From assembly GCF_000004825.1 (NCBI RefSeq), contig NW_008805064.1, forward strand, positions 3,100,001-3,164,000: a DNA stretch of 64,000 bases. Direction: 5' to 3'. Every line of letters starts with the position of its first letter. Position 1 is the stretch's first letter. This stretch comes from Heterostelium album PN500 (taxonomy: Eukaryota; Evosea; Eumycetozoa; Acytosteliales; Acytosteliaceae). Position numbers and translations under genes: made by a program. Of this stretch, positions 51,926-63,218 are shown piece after piece. Below the pieces are notes generated by a model, which made no database searches, was not told where the DNA came from, and saw nothing but the letters and a program-made list of their open reading frames with translations.

Positions 51926-52350
51926 GATGATATTTTCATACAATATAAAATTAACTGCGATGATGATATCAAATTTTCTGTTTTTCAAGAGAATAAATCA
52001 TTTTCACAGTGAACTTTTTTTTTGTAAAAGTGACATAATGATTAAAATCTTTTGAGTTTAATTAAATAAGTTTGTTTTTAATATAAAATTTTTGATTGTT
52101 ATTATTTCAATATTCTTTAATCATTATAGATAGTTATATTATCAATCTTTATATAAACAAAAATTTAAAATACTCCAAGAATATAATTTAAATTATCTTT
52201 ATAAAATAGGTACCGTTTTAAATAAAACAAGATAAATAGATAGGAAATCCCAAGAAGAATCCTTTTATATCAAAATTAAACAAATTAATATTATTTCTCT
52301 AATCTAAAAGTTTATTTTTTAATAATAGATATAATTTTTATTTAAATCAT
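51926..52350. other. A/T-rich intergenic spacer
   Basis: Promoter of the SURF1 gene and 3' flank of the CBM49 gene. Nothing else is seen. Confidence 0.6.
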
Positions 52351-52806
52351 TTAGCACAAATGAACGTTCTTAATGTAGAGGTTGGCTTGACAATTCTTGT
52401 TGATATAACCAAAGTTGAAGGTTTGTCCAACATTGATGATTGGGGTTGCAGATGGGAGAGTGAAGTCATTCGAACTGAGACATTGGATGTTCCAGATTGA
52501 ACCATTGGTTTGATCTCTTAAATTCAAAGTACCATCAGCAGCACCAATAATGACATTGTTGACTTTGTGTGGACCATGGTTGGTGATTGAAACTTGAACT
52601 TGAACAAAGTGTTGGGAGTCTACATTCCATTCATTGACAACACGTTGGGTGAGAGTGACCATTTCACCACATCCGTAGATACATCCGTGATTGTGTCCAT
52701 CAAAAACACAACTGTAATTTGGATTACAAAAGTTTGGACCACAAATGTAGTGAGCATTTGAAAGGGCAACTGTCATCAAGACAAAAAGAGCGAATACAAT
52801 CTTCAT
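52351..52806 (-). CDS. Secreted CBM49 carbohydrate-binding protein
   Basis: One exon, 151 aa. A clear signal peptide (residues 1-18, ending SNA) is followed by a Cys-rich N-terminal segment (CGPNFCNPNYSCVF, HGCIYGCG) and a CBM49-like domain: VTLTQRVVNEWNVDSQHF, VSITNHGPHKVNNVIIG, GSIWNIQC, and a final Cys pair. CBM49 proteins of dictyostelids bind cellulose and are secreted in stalk, spore coat or sheath; this one carries no catalytic domain. Good C-ending codon use suggests high expression. Confidence 0.85.
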   Translation of the reverse strand: MKIVFALFVLMTVALSNAHYICGPNFCNPNYSCVFDGHNHGCIYGCGEMVTLTQRVVNEWNVDSQHFVQVQVSITNHGPHKVNNVIIGAADGTLNLRDQTNGSIWNIQCLSSNDFTLPSATPIINVGQTFNFGYINKNCQANLYIKNVHLC

Positions 52807-53398
52807 TTTTTTTTTATTTAGAAATAAATATTTTAATTGATTTAGGAATTTAAATAATTTTTATTTTGTATTATCCTTTTAAAATTTCTTCCTATTTATA
52901 GTTCTTTCTTCAATTTTAAAAAATAATATCTAAAAGATAAAGTATGATAAAAAATTAGCTAATTATAAATCTCTTTTGAATAGATGGTTTTCATTCAGTA
53001 TTTGTGTACACCAAAAAAATAATAGATAATATATATTTTTAATTTTAATATCTATTTTGGAGATTGTTTCAAGGGATTTAGAGATATGTAAATAATATTA
53101 GATGAGGGGTTAGTTGTAAATTTGTCTGTTTTAAAAAACAAAAAATGAAGATAAGTTTTAAGTTATAATGTTACAAAGAATTACACTAAATACAGTTATT
53201 TAATATGAATAAAATTATATAAGACGACTTTTTTAGTTACAAATGTATGATATTTATAGTGTTTGTGATTAGTTAGTATGCTTGATAGTTTCCATATTAG
53301 AAGGTATTTCTTATTCTTGTATATTTCTGTAACATCAATAATTTTTTCTCCAAAAGTGAAACCAGGCTCACTAAATTTTTTTCTTGATATCATAATGT
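52807..53398. other. A/T-rich intergenic spacer
   Basis: Upstream of the CBM49 gene and of the tRNA. A minus-strand open frame over the tRNA (53196-53495) is not a gene. Confidence 0.6.
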
Positions 53399-53479
53399 GA
53401 CAGCTTAGCCAAGTGGTTACGGCGACAGACTTGAAATCTGTTCCCTTCGGGGGCGCAGGTTCGAACCCTGCAGTTGTCG
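53399..53479 (+). tRNA. tRNA-Ser (anticodon UGA)
   Basis: Acceptor arm GACAGCT pairs with AGTTGTC at the 3' end (one G-U). A-box TAGCCAAGTGG and B-box GGTTCGAACCC are complete. The anticodon stem CAGA/TCTG encloses CTTGAAA, anticodon TGA, and the long variable arm (CCC TTCG GGG) is the class II form expected of Ser. The final G is the discriminator base. No intron is present. Confidence 0.95.
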
Positions 53480-53869
53480 AAACATATAAAAGCATATGTC
53501 CGCCTGCGGTAAGGATTAAAAAAGTTATTTATTGTAGAAATGTCATGGATATTTCAGTGAAAGCCCCTTAGGATAGTACTCTATGGTCTCAGAGTCGACT
53601 CTCCCAGAGAAGGTGACACTTTTTTCTTGGCGGTAATAAAACACACTATCTTGCAATATTGCTCGGAAAGATTCAATTCACTTTATCTTAATTGTTAAAA
53701 ATGTATGCCACTTTAGTTATTAAAAAAAAAAATTTGTTAAAGTATTCTACATTTTAAAATCATATAAAGATAAATGTTAAGATATCTATATACATTAAAG
53801 ATCAAATAAAGTTAAAACTTAAATCTTTACAATATTTATTAACTTTGTTTTTAATGTATTTAATTATAC
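53480..53869. other. GC-richer island downstream of the tRNA
   Basis: About 53500-53640 is distinctly richer in G+C than the flanks and holds a CCGC..GCGG hairpin (53500-53515), ATAG..CTAT, and the perfect palindrome AGAGTCGACTCT (about 53591-53602), then a T run near 53620 of the type used by RNA polymerase III. It could be an unrecognised small RNA gene or a remnant of a tRNA-targeting retroelement. Neither can be decided from the sequence. Confidence 0.3.
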
Positions 53870-55455
53870 TTATTTTTTGAATATTATTCGTATTTGAAAA
53901 TATAAATTGTAAATCAGGAGAATTATATTTTTATTTACCTCTTGTTTTTGAAGTAGTTGTCTTCTTGACATTTGTTGACCATTTGGAAGTTTAATCGTTT
54001 GTTTGTTGTTCAAAAGTGTGAATGCAATGTGTTTGTATGTCAATGCTTGTGTATGATCTAATCTTATAGATTCCAATAATAGTTGTTGTTTTGTCATTAT
54101 AACACCATTTTTGAGTGTAATAGATTCATCTCGGTATAGAGGAATTGCTAGTTTAAGGTATGTATCGGATTGGGTTGGATCACATTCTATTGATTTCAAT
54201 AATAATTGTTGTTGAGTCATTGATTGTCCATCATTAAGTGTGATTGATTCACCATTTGAAAGTGTGGTTGCAAGGTTATAATATGAATCAGAATTGGTTG
54301 GATCTAATTCTATTGATTTCAAGTATAAGTTGTTGTTCTGTCATTGAATTGTCCATTATATAAGTGTGATTGATTCACCACTTGTAAGTGTCAATGCTAG
54401 GTTATGATATGAATTTGAATGTGTTGGATTGCATTCTATTGCTTTCAAATAAAGTTGTTGTACAGTCATTGACTGTCCATTATTAAGTGTTACTGAATGA
54501 CCTTCTGGAGTTAAATTTGCAAGGTTATTATATGAATTTGAATTGTTTGGATCACACTCTATTACTTTTAAGTATAGTTGTTGTTGTGTCATTGATTGTC
54601 CATTATTAAGTGTGATTGATTCAAATCTTGAAAGTTTCGTTGCCAGGTTATAGAATGATTTTGAATGTTTTGGATCACATTCTATTGATTTTAAGTATAG
54701 TTGTTGTTCTGTCATTGATTGCCCATTATTAAGTGTTATTAATTCACCACTTGAAAGTGTCAATGCTAGGTTAAAATAAGATTTTGAATTTGTTGGACCA
54801 CAATCTATTGCTATTAATAGTAATTGTCGCTTTGTCGCAGATTGTCCATTTGGAAGTGTGATTGATTCACCACTTGAAAGTGTATTTGAAAGGTTAAAAT
54901 ATGAATCTCTATCCGATGGATCACACTCTAATGATTTTAAGTATAATTGTTGTCGTGTCATTGATTGTCCATTATTAAGTGTGATTGATTCACCATTTGA
55001 AAGTATCAATGCAAGGTTAGAGTATGGAATAGAAAAGGCTGGATCACATTCTATTGATTGCAAGTATAGTAGTTGTTGTGTCATTGATTGTCCATCATTA
55101 AATGTGATTGATTCACCACTTGAAAGTGTCATTGCAAGTTTATGATATGAATTTGAATGAGTTGGATTACATTCTATTGATTTCAAGTATAGTTGTTGTT
55201 CTGTCATTGATAGGCCCGATGGAAGAATGATAGATGATCGATTTTCATTTTTAAGAATTAATGCCAACTTGTAATAAGAAATAGCATAGTTAGATGATGA
55301 TCGATGACTTTCAATAAAAGTTGTTCTTTCGTTGTTGATTCACCAGATGGTAGTACAATTGCTTTTTGCTCTTTATCATCATGATCATCGAGTGTCATGA
55401 CAAGTTGGAGTAGTACATTATTATCATTTGAAGTAATACTATGTTTTCTTATCAT
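53870..55455 (-). pseudogene. Second 39-residue TPR-like repeat gene, without a protease domain, frame-broken
   Basis: Ten or more units of the same repeat as the 5-kb array occur here, but more diverged from one another (about half the residues vary). The head (55455-55258) starts MIRKHSITSNDNN without any protease or AVGRIFVR leader. The frame changes at about 55290-55300. A second break at 54320-54365 holds three separate one-base insertions relative to sister units (TATAAG, ATTGAATTG, ATTATATAAG), whose net effect is one codon, yet a stop falls between. The last units and cap (NNKQTIKLPNGQQMSRRQLL) match the end of the relic at 1742. The gene is therefore a paralog of the repeat part of the fused gene, and is either damaged or misassembled. 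Confidence 0.75.
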
Positions 55456-55689
55456 TTTTAAATAATCAAAGAATAATATTAGTGGTTTTTAGAAAAAAAG
55501 TTATAAAATAAAATTTATCTAATTTGCTGCTGAACTAATTTAAATTAGATAAAATATCATTCGAATTTATATAAACTATTACTAAGACAGAATTTTACTA
55601 AATTAAATAAAAAAATTTGAAAATAAAATAAATTTTGAAAAAAAAACTTAATATTTATTTAATTTCATGATGATAGTTAGATACTAAAG

Positions 55690-56425
55690 AATCAAGTGCT
55701 TAAACTTTGATGGACAAACTCATCTAATTAGACCAACATTAGTTTGGTTCAACTATTTATCTCTTCCTGAAGCCAACTCTACTATTACTCTCCCAAAAGG
55801 ATTGTTTCAACTACTCTTTCAGGATAGACTCCATGAAACCTCTATATTCATACCAGAGTCATACCTTCGACTAATTGAACCTATTTAGACTCTCTTTACA
55901 GATAATGTGCTAGTGACAGGTAATAGTGATATAATGGCTAACCTTATTGAATACTTGTCTAGAGAAACAATAATAGCAAAATCTATTGGATGAGTACATG
56001 GTCAATTGAGGAGATTAAACTTGCTAAAATATTGGTTTTTCCATCAATGAAGATATTGTGATGTTTAACTATGAGCATTGGGGAGGTATACCGAGATACG
56101 TTTTCAAAACCAACAAAAGTATAGATTGTCTTGATAATGCTAAAATAGAATGTGATTTACAAACAGTGAGAAGCTTTGTTGGAGAATCAGCATCTTCAAA
56201 TACAGTCACATGATTCTACAACAAGAGAATTGAATTTGGTTCGCAATATATCTCCCAAAAAGTATCGACTTTACTTGTTGGACAAAACCAAGACTCAGTG
56301 CTAACATTTATCCTCTCGACAGTTCGGGTAGCAGCAAATCAGAAAATATTCGCAAGAGACAAAGAACAGACCATTGAAACGAGAATTGAAAAAATGTATC
56401 TGTTCTCAATCTATAGCAATTATTA
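55690..56425 (+). pseudogene. Crinkler-like (CRN/RHS-type) relic
   Basis: A degenerate coding stretch, readable only by switching frames several times with in-frame stops (near 55888, 55992 and 56211). The most telling segment, EHWGGIPRYVF (56073-56105), matches the GGxPRY core motif of Crinkler-family proteins, known in oomycetes, arbuscular fungi and dictyostelids. An upstream block with LPKGLFQLLF is compatible. There is no start codon with an intact frame. Presumably an old copy of an expanded family. Confidence 0.5.
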
Positions 56426-56636
56426 ATATAGGTAGAATTATTTTAATTTTATTATTTATTATATTTCATCAAATTTATAAAATAAACTATTATTTATCCT
56501 ATTTCATCATATTAAAAAGATAAATACATAAAATAATTGATAGAGAGCTATTTAAAATAAGTAATTAGGATTATAATATCATTAAAATAATCAAAACATA
56601 TAATTATTTTAAAACTACCTATCCAATAATTACTTA

Positions 56637-57382
56637 TTACCATAATAACCAAATTATTGCAATGAAAAAGATACAACCGCCTGTGTAGATACGACCGGCC
56701 CCACTACAAGTAGTTGAAGTTGTGTTTGGGTTGGAAATTGGACATGCCAATGGGCTGCTCATTTTAATTAAGTATTGACAATAAGATACACCTTCAACAC
56801 TTAATACCTGAGTATTTCCAGTTCCACACAACATCATAATCTCAGTGGATCTAACAGTTCCATTTGGACACATCTCCATCATAGTATTTAATTGAACCAC
56901 CTTTAACACCATTGTCTATAATTTATTAATGAATATAAATTACAAGTAGTTAGTTAGCTACACAACAAATTCAATATTATTGATCGTAATATACCTACGG
57001 AGTGGAGAAATTGTTTGATTGGCTACACCAAGATTAAAGGTAAGTGTATAAGGCTTGTAATACTGACACACAGCGCTATTTGTACCTGTTACTGCACACT
57101 TGGCTGAAGCAGCACATATATTAAAGTAATAGTAGAAATTATCGGAACCCAAGATAGACCAAGAATCTTTATTTGCTCTGAATTATAAAAGACAAAGAAA
57201 GCATAAGTTAGTAAGTTAATAACGAAAAGATTAAAAGAAATGATCAATATTTACAATGCACTAAATTCATAGTAGTCATTTCCAGAAAATAAATTACAAC
57301 AAGAGTGGGCTGATGACCCTTTGATCATTAAACAGCCTAAAACCAAGAGTGAAAAAAATAATAATGATTTAATTTTAAACAT
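56637..57382 (-). pseudogene. Secreted MRH-domain gene, frameshifted copy
   Basis: Exons are 57382-57255, 57177-56999 and 56915-56637, parallel to the intact neighbour at 58185-59030. It has a signal peptide (MFKIKSLLFFSLLVLG), then the mannose-6-phosphate-receptor-homology pattern FNICAASAKC, CQYY, and TLTFNLG. In exon 3 the neighbour has GATGTGTGTCC where this copy has GATGTGTCC, a two-base deletion near 56875. The frame then runs to a TAG within a few codons. Beyond it the alternative frame still carries CPNGTVRST, YCQYLIKMSSPLACP and a hydrophobic tail (IFFIAIIWLLW), so the loss is recent. The intact frame would have ended in a membrane anchor or GPI-type tail. Confidence 0.7.
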
Positions 57383-58184
57383 TTTACTATGGAGAATGAT
57401 GAGTTTGATCATCTTTTATTTATTTTACTACTCTGTTCCCTCATTTTTTAAATGAGGGATCACCTGATTAACAGGACCAAAATTTGCTTATTGGAAAGTT
57501 GTTGTTTTTGTTCAAAGAAGTAAAATTGCTCTTTATTTCTTCTTAAACTTTGACCAATAGATTTGATCAATCAAAATGAAAAGAAATAAATTTTTTATTT
57601 AATTATATAAAAGCAGAGGAAAATGTTAATGTTTTTTTAAAAATTTTAGATTTTCAAGAAACACCACTCTTTGTATTCGAACCAAATTTCTGGAAACAAT
57701 GTAAATGTTGATGGCTAGGCTAAGGATAATCCGATCCTGAAAGTGTTCCAAAAAATTATTAAACTTGCTTGTTGATTGAAGTTTAAAACTCATTTGTTAC
57801 TAAATTTGATGTATTGGAACAACACCGGGAGGAATTAATATCCAAAAAAAAATACACAATGATATTGTGGATTCATATGATTTGAAGTCTAATAAGAGAA
57901 ATTATTAATATTGATAATTTTTCTCAAAAAATGAAAGACATATTACTATTTACAAATTATATTTAAAAATACTTTAAAAATTGAGACGATTTTCAAATAG
58001 TGGATAAAACAAAGCGAAAATAGCGTCTGTAACCTAAATTATAAATTAAAAACAAAGCTCCAGGTCATAAATTGTAATTTGAAACTTATTTACAATTTAA
58101 ACTCTGTCTTTAAAGATTACATATAAATCTAATGAGCAACCATTTATTTATTATGAAATTGAAGTAGATCTCTATTTTAGGTTA
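57383..58184. other. Intergenic region between the MRH copies
   Basis: Holds the upstream hairpin of the frameshifted copy (57437-57459) and A/T-rich flank. No further gene is seen. Confidence 0.6.
57437..57459. promoter_or_regulatory. 10-bp-stem palindrome upstream of the MRH copy 1
   Basis: TCCCTCATTT, TTT, then AAATGAGGGA: a perfect inverted repeat 55 bp upstream of the ATG, followed by TCACCTGAT. The identical element lies at the same distance before the intact copy. Confidence 0.5.
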
Positions 58185-59030
58185 TTATTGATTGGAATAG
58201 ATACCCCCGCTTGTTGAGATACGACCAGAACTGGTACCGATGGTACCTGTTGTAGAAACACCCTTGTTTGTGATACTTCCAGTTGTTGTGATAATGTTTT
58301 GATCGGTTGTACTACCACCTGTTGTCGAGAATGCACCACTACCACCAGTAGTTGAAGCTGTGGTTGGCTTTGTAATTGGACATGCCAATGGACTGCTCAT
58401 TTTAATTAAATATTGACAATAAGATACACCTTCAACACTTAATACCTGAGTATTTCCAGTTCCACACAACATCATAATCTCAGTGGATCTAACAGTTCCA
58501 TTTGGACACACATCTCCATCATAGTATTTAATTGAACCACCTTGAACACCATTGTCTATAATTTGTTAATGAATATAAATTACAAGTAGTTAGTTAGCTA
58601 CACATCAAAATCAATCATTTAATCGACGATCAAAGTATGCTTACCGAGTGGAGAAATTGTTTGATTGGCTACACCAAGATTAAAGGTAAGTGTATAAGGC
58701 CTGTAATACTGACACACAGCGCTATTTGTACCTGTTACTGCACACTTGGCTGAAGCAGCACATATATTAAAGTAATAGTAGAAATTATCGGAACCCAAGA
58801 TAGACCAAGAATCTTGATTTGCTCTAATTTATCAAAGACAAAGGAAACATAAGTTAGTAAGCATTCAAGAACAAAAAGGTAATAGAAATGATCAATATTT
58901 ACAATGCACTAAAGTCATAGTAGTTACCTTCAGACAATAGCTTACAACCAGAGTCAGCTGATGACCCTTTGATCACTAAACAGCCTACAACCAACAGCGA
59001 AGCAAATAATAATGATTTAATTTTAAACAT
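58185..59030 (-). CDS. Secreted MRH-domain protein (mannose-6-phosphate receptor homology)
   Basis: Three exons: 59030-58903, 58823-58645 and 58555-58185; 225 aa. A signal peptide (residues about 1-24) is followed by an MRH-like domain: FNICAASAKC, SAVCQYYRPYTLTFNLG, GGSIKYYDGDVCPNGTVRST, then CGTGNTQVLSV and CQYLIKMSSPLACP, with the paired Cys typical of the fold. The C-terminus is a Thr/Ser/Gly-rich, probably glycosylated tail, lacking the membrane anchor of the neighbour. MRH domains bind mannose or phosphomannose in the secretory route; the key sugar-binding residues cannot be assigned with certainty here. Confidence 0.7.
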
Positions 59031-59446
59031 TTTACTATGGAGAATGATGAGTTTGATCATCTTTTATTTATATTTTGAACACTGATACGTGTTCCCTCAT
59101 TTTTTAAATGAGGGATCACCTGATCACACTGAAAATCTAAATATTGGAAAGTGTTGTTTTTTTTATTCAAATTACATTGTTTGGTCCTTTTTTTTCAAAG
59201 ATTCTTAAAATTTCGAAATTTTTAACTCAATAAATTCTATTTTTTAGATCCTTAATTTTTTAATTAATTTGAGAGGTTACAGAGCATTTTGGTCTACCAG
59301 CAGAAACCCCCTCATGAAATCCATTTTTCACATTTTTTTTGCAAATTTTTTTTTTCCACTAAACCCATATTAAAATAAATCAAAAATTGAAAAAAAATAA
59401 AATTGCAGAAACCCTTTTTTCTTCTACAATAACTATTCTTTATTAA
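59031..59446. other. A/T-rich upstream region
   Basis: Promoter of the intact MRH gene with the conserved hairpin at 59093-59115, then T/A tracts. No gene is seen. Confidence 0.6.
59093..59115. promoter_or_regulatory. 10-bp-stem palindrome upstream of the MRH copy 2
   Basis: Same TCCCTCATTT / AAATGAGGGA element and TCACCTGAT follow-on as before copy 1, about 63 bp upstream of the ATG. Conservation between the two copies supports a regulatory role or recent duplication of the promoter. Confidence 0.5.
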
Positions 59447-60420
59447 AATGACACGCTTTGCAACTCCAACATTAAAAGCAGGAAACTATGTTTGAGAAAC
59501 TTCGAGAGGCAATCGAGGCCAACTCTAATATGAGCAAGCCAACAACCTTTTCTTCTATACTATGGCAAGGAAAGCTATGATTTGTTTGTGACAAATGAAT
59601 AAAGGGGCAATCGACATTTGGAGTCTCTTAAGAGACTACAGTTCAAATGTAGAGGTTGGCGATGTCAAGTTCAAACTTGAACCTCCAGGTAGTAAGATAG
59701 TTGGTCACGATGACAGTCTTTTCACCGAAAGCATTGAAGGATCTTGGTGGAGAAGTCAATGGTAAGCTATATGGCCAAGTGCAACCTCCTATTTTCGAAT
59801 GTGATTCAAAGATACAGTATCCTTGCTTTCTGCATGTGTTCATTGCCCTGTTCAAACAGATGTTTAAGAATACGGTGTTGTATTCAACCACAGACAGTAA
59901 ACTTCGGTATGACCAATCCAACGCTACTATAAAAGAAAAGACTGGGCAGATGGTCAAGTTGATGTCTATAGACTCCTTTAACATGCAATCTAAGCATGGC
60001 TACTACCGTAACTATTGCAAGCACATTATTAAGGTTTTAAGAGAGATTGATGTTGACGAACCTACAATTAGACGACTATTTGACGATAACTACAAGCGTC
60101 TTAGTTTATCAAATCAGGATAAGGCCACTCTCCACGAAAAGTTCATTGCCAAATCCCAAACGATGTTTGGAAATGTACAAACTCCAACACTTGAACCTGC
60201 ACCTGCAAAGCGTGGAAGAACAAGAAAAACAACTACTCTCACCTTCTCTATCTGTTACTCTTGCTCTAACTGCTACACCTGTACCAAACTCTTCTTCAAA
60301 TGCTTCAATAAAATATTTCATCTAATACAAAGAACACTTGTTCTATTAAATCAAAATGAAAATTTGGAAAAGAGAATCAGAGATATTGATTTTGCTTTAA
60401 ACCCTACTATTCTATTCTAA
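59447..60420 (+). pseudogene. Unrecognised coding remnant with basic tail
   Basis: The longest open piece is 59701-60420 (239 aa), and a coding-like upstream stretch from 59447 in shifting frames (MTRFATPTLKAG and GDVKFKLEPPGSKIV) suggests that a longer protein has been broken by indels. The 239-aa part has a FLHVFIALFKQMF hydrophobic patch, a helical middle and a nuclear-localisation-like AKRGRTRK. The last 60 residues are Cys-rich and may be frame-shifted. No family is recognised. It lies in the accessory zone beside the MRH pair and Crinkler relic. Confidence 0.4.
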
Positions 60421-60562
60421 AATCAATAAAGAATATTCTTTGTGTATCCAAGTTTGAATTTGTTGTTATTTTTACGGTATTGTAGATGGTTCAAGTGAAG
60501 ATGTTAGCTTATAATTAATCGATAGCTATTTTAAAATTATTAGATCTAGTAGTGTACAGATT

Positions 60563-62844
60563 TTATGGAGATATAACTTTTGTGCCTGATGTTGAGGTTT
60601 CTGTTGTGGTAGTGGTAGTTGCTGTATTTTCATTGTTTGTTGTTGGTGGTGAAGGTGGTTGTGGTGCTACTGGATCCAGTACCAGTGAGGAAGTAGGTGG
60701 AGTTGGTTGTTGTGCAGGAATTGGTGCTGCTGGCTCCAGTACCGGTGAGGAAGTAGGTGGAGTCGGTTGTTTTTCTAAACTAACAGGCTTCTCAAGTGAT
60801 ACAGGTTGATCACCAGAAGGATTGATTTGAATATTTGCAAACTGTTGCTGTAATGGTTGTTGCTGTTGATCAACAAACACCATCGATGGCTGTGGTACAT
60901 ATTGTCTTGGTGGATTTGGTTTGATACCATGCTTTCTCATATATTCTATGAATTGAGTTGGAATCTCCTTGAGTGTTTCCTCAGCCAATAAATGGAATGG
61001 CTTGTCCTTGTAATTATTGTGTGCCACAAACTGTACAATGTCTCTGCTGGCAGTGTTTATTCCATTGGTAAGTGCTTGATCATCACCATCCAATCTAACC
61101 ATACTTGAGAAATCTGCATTACCAACACCAACACTTATAAAATAAAATGAATACTATTAGATTATTTCTTCTTTTTTTCAAATTATTAAAACAACTTACA
61201 TAACAATTGAAATTGGTTGAGAAGTTGCTTGAATGATACTATCGATAGTTGCTTCCATATCCATGATTTCACCATCTATTTTGATAAATAAATAATTAGT
61301 TTATACTATCAATATTTGATATTTAATAATTATATTTACCAGTAATAATTAAGAGAATTGTATATTTTTGGTTGGTTTGATTCGATCCTGATGCCAACTG
61401 AGTTGCATGTCTAATGAGTGGACTGAATGATGTTGGACCACTGAAAGTTACATTGTTTATGTTCTGGTAGTATACGTTCATGATTCCATCGACACCACGT
61501 ACCTCTGGGTAGGTATCGTTGAGTGTCATGGCAAAACAGTGGTTGACTCTGGTAGTTCCTGGAAGCAGAGCACCGAAACCATAGACTGGAATGTTTCCAT
61601 CAGAGTCGTAAGGTGCCAGCACATTTCCAATCGAAAGGATAGCATCACCATACGGATTCAATCTGTTTGGATCCTTGTAGTGCAAACTCTTTGTGTTGTT
61701 TGGAGGTAAATTCGATGCGGTACAATCGATACCAACGATCAACGAGATCTCACATCCACCAATCAAATAATCAGTGAACTCTGGTGGACGATATAAATAT
61801 GCACGAATAATATCGACAACACCTGAATTCTTATAGTTTGATTTCTTATCTTTCTTCTTTTGATTGATCAATGCAAATTCCACTTTCTCAGCTGATAATA
61901 ATTGTTCAACTGTTGTCTTATATTTTTGAAAAACAAACAAGTTAGCAAACTATTTGTTAACTTGATAATTATTTAATACATACAGTAAAACAACCAATGA
62001 AATCATGTTTACCAATTTTATCATAATCATAGAAATTGAATAGTAACTCTCTTTTCATGTCTCCACCGGTTAGTTCATCGATGCTGAGATCGGCAGGTCT
62101 AAAAACGGGATCCAATGTTTTGAAATGAGTTTCACTTTTGAATACCTGTCCGAAACCGGTCGGTGTGTTCTTTGAGATGGTGTAGTAGGGATCAGACTTT
62201 CCGAAAAAGTCTTTTTTATCGAGATGGTGACCACAGATATCGAAAGAGATACGCTGTTTCGATTGACTGATGATCTCTGCCGTTATTGTGATGTTACCGG
62301 CGTGATGACCAGTCTTTGACTTTAGCATCGCAGTAAAGGTCGAGCCTGGACTAGCAATGATCGATGCCAAAGAACACTCGGTATCACCAATGAAATCGTT
62401 GTTTACATCGAACACACCATCATCGATATCATATACAACAAATCTAAGATATTGTGCAATTTCAAAATAATAATCTAAAAAAATAAAAAAAATATTAAAA
62501 CCTTTGTTAATTGCAACTATTCAATTGATTGATTGTTTGCTCTCTTTTTCAAATTGATAAAACATACCAACGAAAACAGGTGTTTTAAATACAGGATTCA
62601 AATTATTATCAATCTGTTCTGTTTTTCCAACAAGTGTTCTTTGATCTTGACCTATTCTTTGAAATACCTATATATATTAATGTATTTATTTATAAATATA
62701 AATATATAAACTATCTAATAATGATAAAGATCGAAGAAATGAATAGTACATACATGAATTTGAGGATCTGATTTAGAGAATGTATCTTTATTTGTTAATC
62801 CTTTACATTGAAATCTTAATTCAACTTTTGAAATTGGATTCATT
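60563..62844 (-). CDS. Copine (C2-C2-vWA), with a one-base lesion near the start
   Basis: Six exons: 62844-62754, 62667-62568, 62474-61984, 61916-61340, 61275-61200 and 61133-60563; about 634 aa. Two C2 domains (KDTFSKSDP, DVNNDFIGDTE, KKDFFGKSDPYYTI, YDYDKIGKHDFIG) precede a copine/vWA domain with a MIDAS-like DCTASN. The C-terminal tail has NPPRQYVPQ followed by Pro/Thr/Gln-rich repeats (PVSLEKPVSLEK and two PTPPTSS blocks). Exon 1 is 91 bases where 90 are needed: GTTGAAATTAAG has one extra A (about 62821), which stops the frame after 13 codons. Elsewhere the phases fit perfectly. The lesion may be a sequencing error. Copines are Ca2+-dependent membrane-binding proteins. Confidence 0.85.
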
Positions 62845-63218
62845 TTTTTATAACTTTTATTATTTAGTTAAAGTTAACTTTAGTTTAGTTGTTTAAATAA
62901 ATAAGTAATATAATATTAGAATAATAAAGTGTTTGTTTTTTTTTGTTTTTTAAAAATAGAGTGATTAATTATCATTATCATCTTAACGGTTTTGTGTTTT
63001 TAGTGAAATCAAAAATCAGAAAGATTAAGAAAATAATACAAAAAAAACACACAGCAAAATGCAGGGGTCTGACATGACACAGATCATCAAAAAATCGAAT
63101 GAAATTTAACTATTACCAAATTTAGATCTTAAATTTTTTAAAAAAAATATTCAAATTTTATTTTTGCCTAGCTTGTCCAAAATCTAAAAAATGAAAATAT
63201 TGAATATTCTTTGATCTT
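62845..63218. other. Intergenic region between tandem copines
   Basis: A/T-rich. Contains the promoter of the first copine and the 3' flank of the second. No other feature is seen. Confidence 0.6.

Noticed and set aside
53196-53495. Minus-strand 99-codon frame
   Set aside because: It runs across a complete tRNA-Ser gene and has no coding character.
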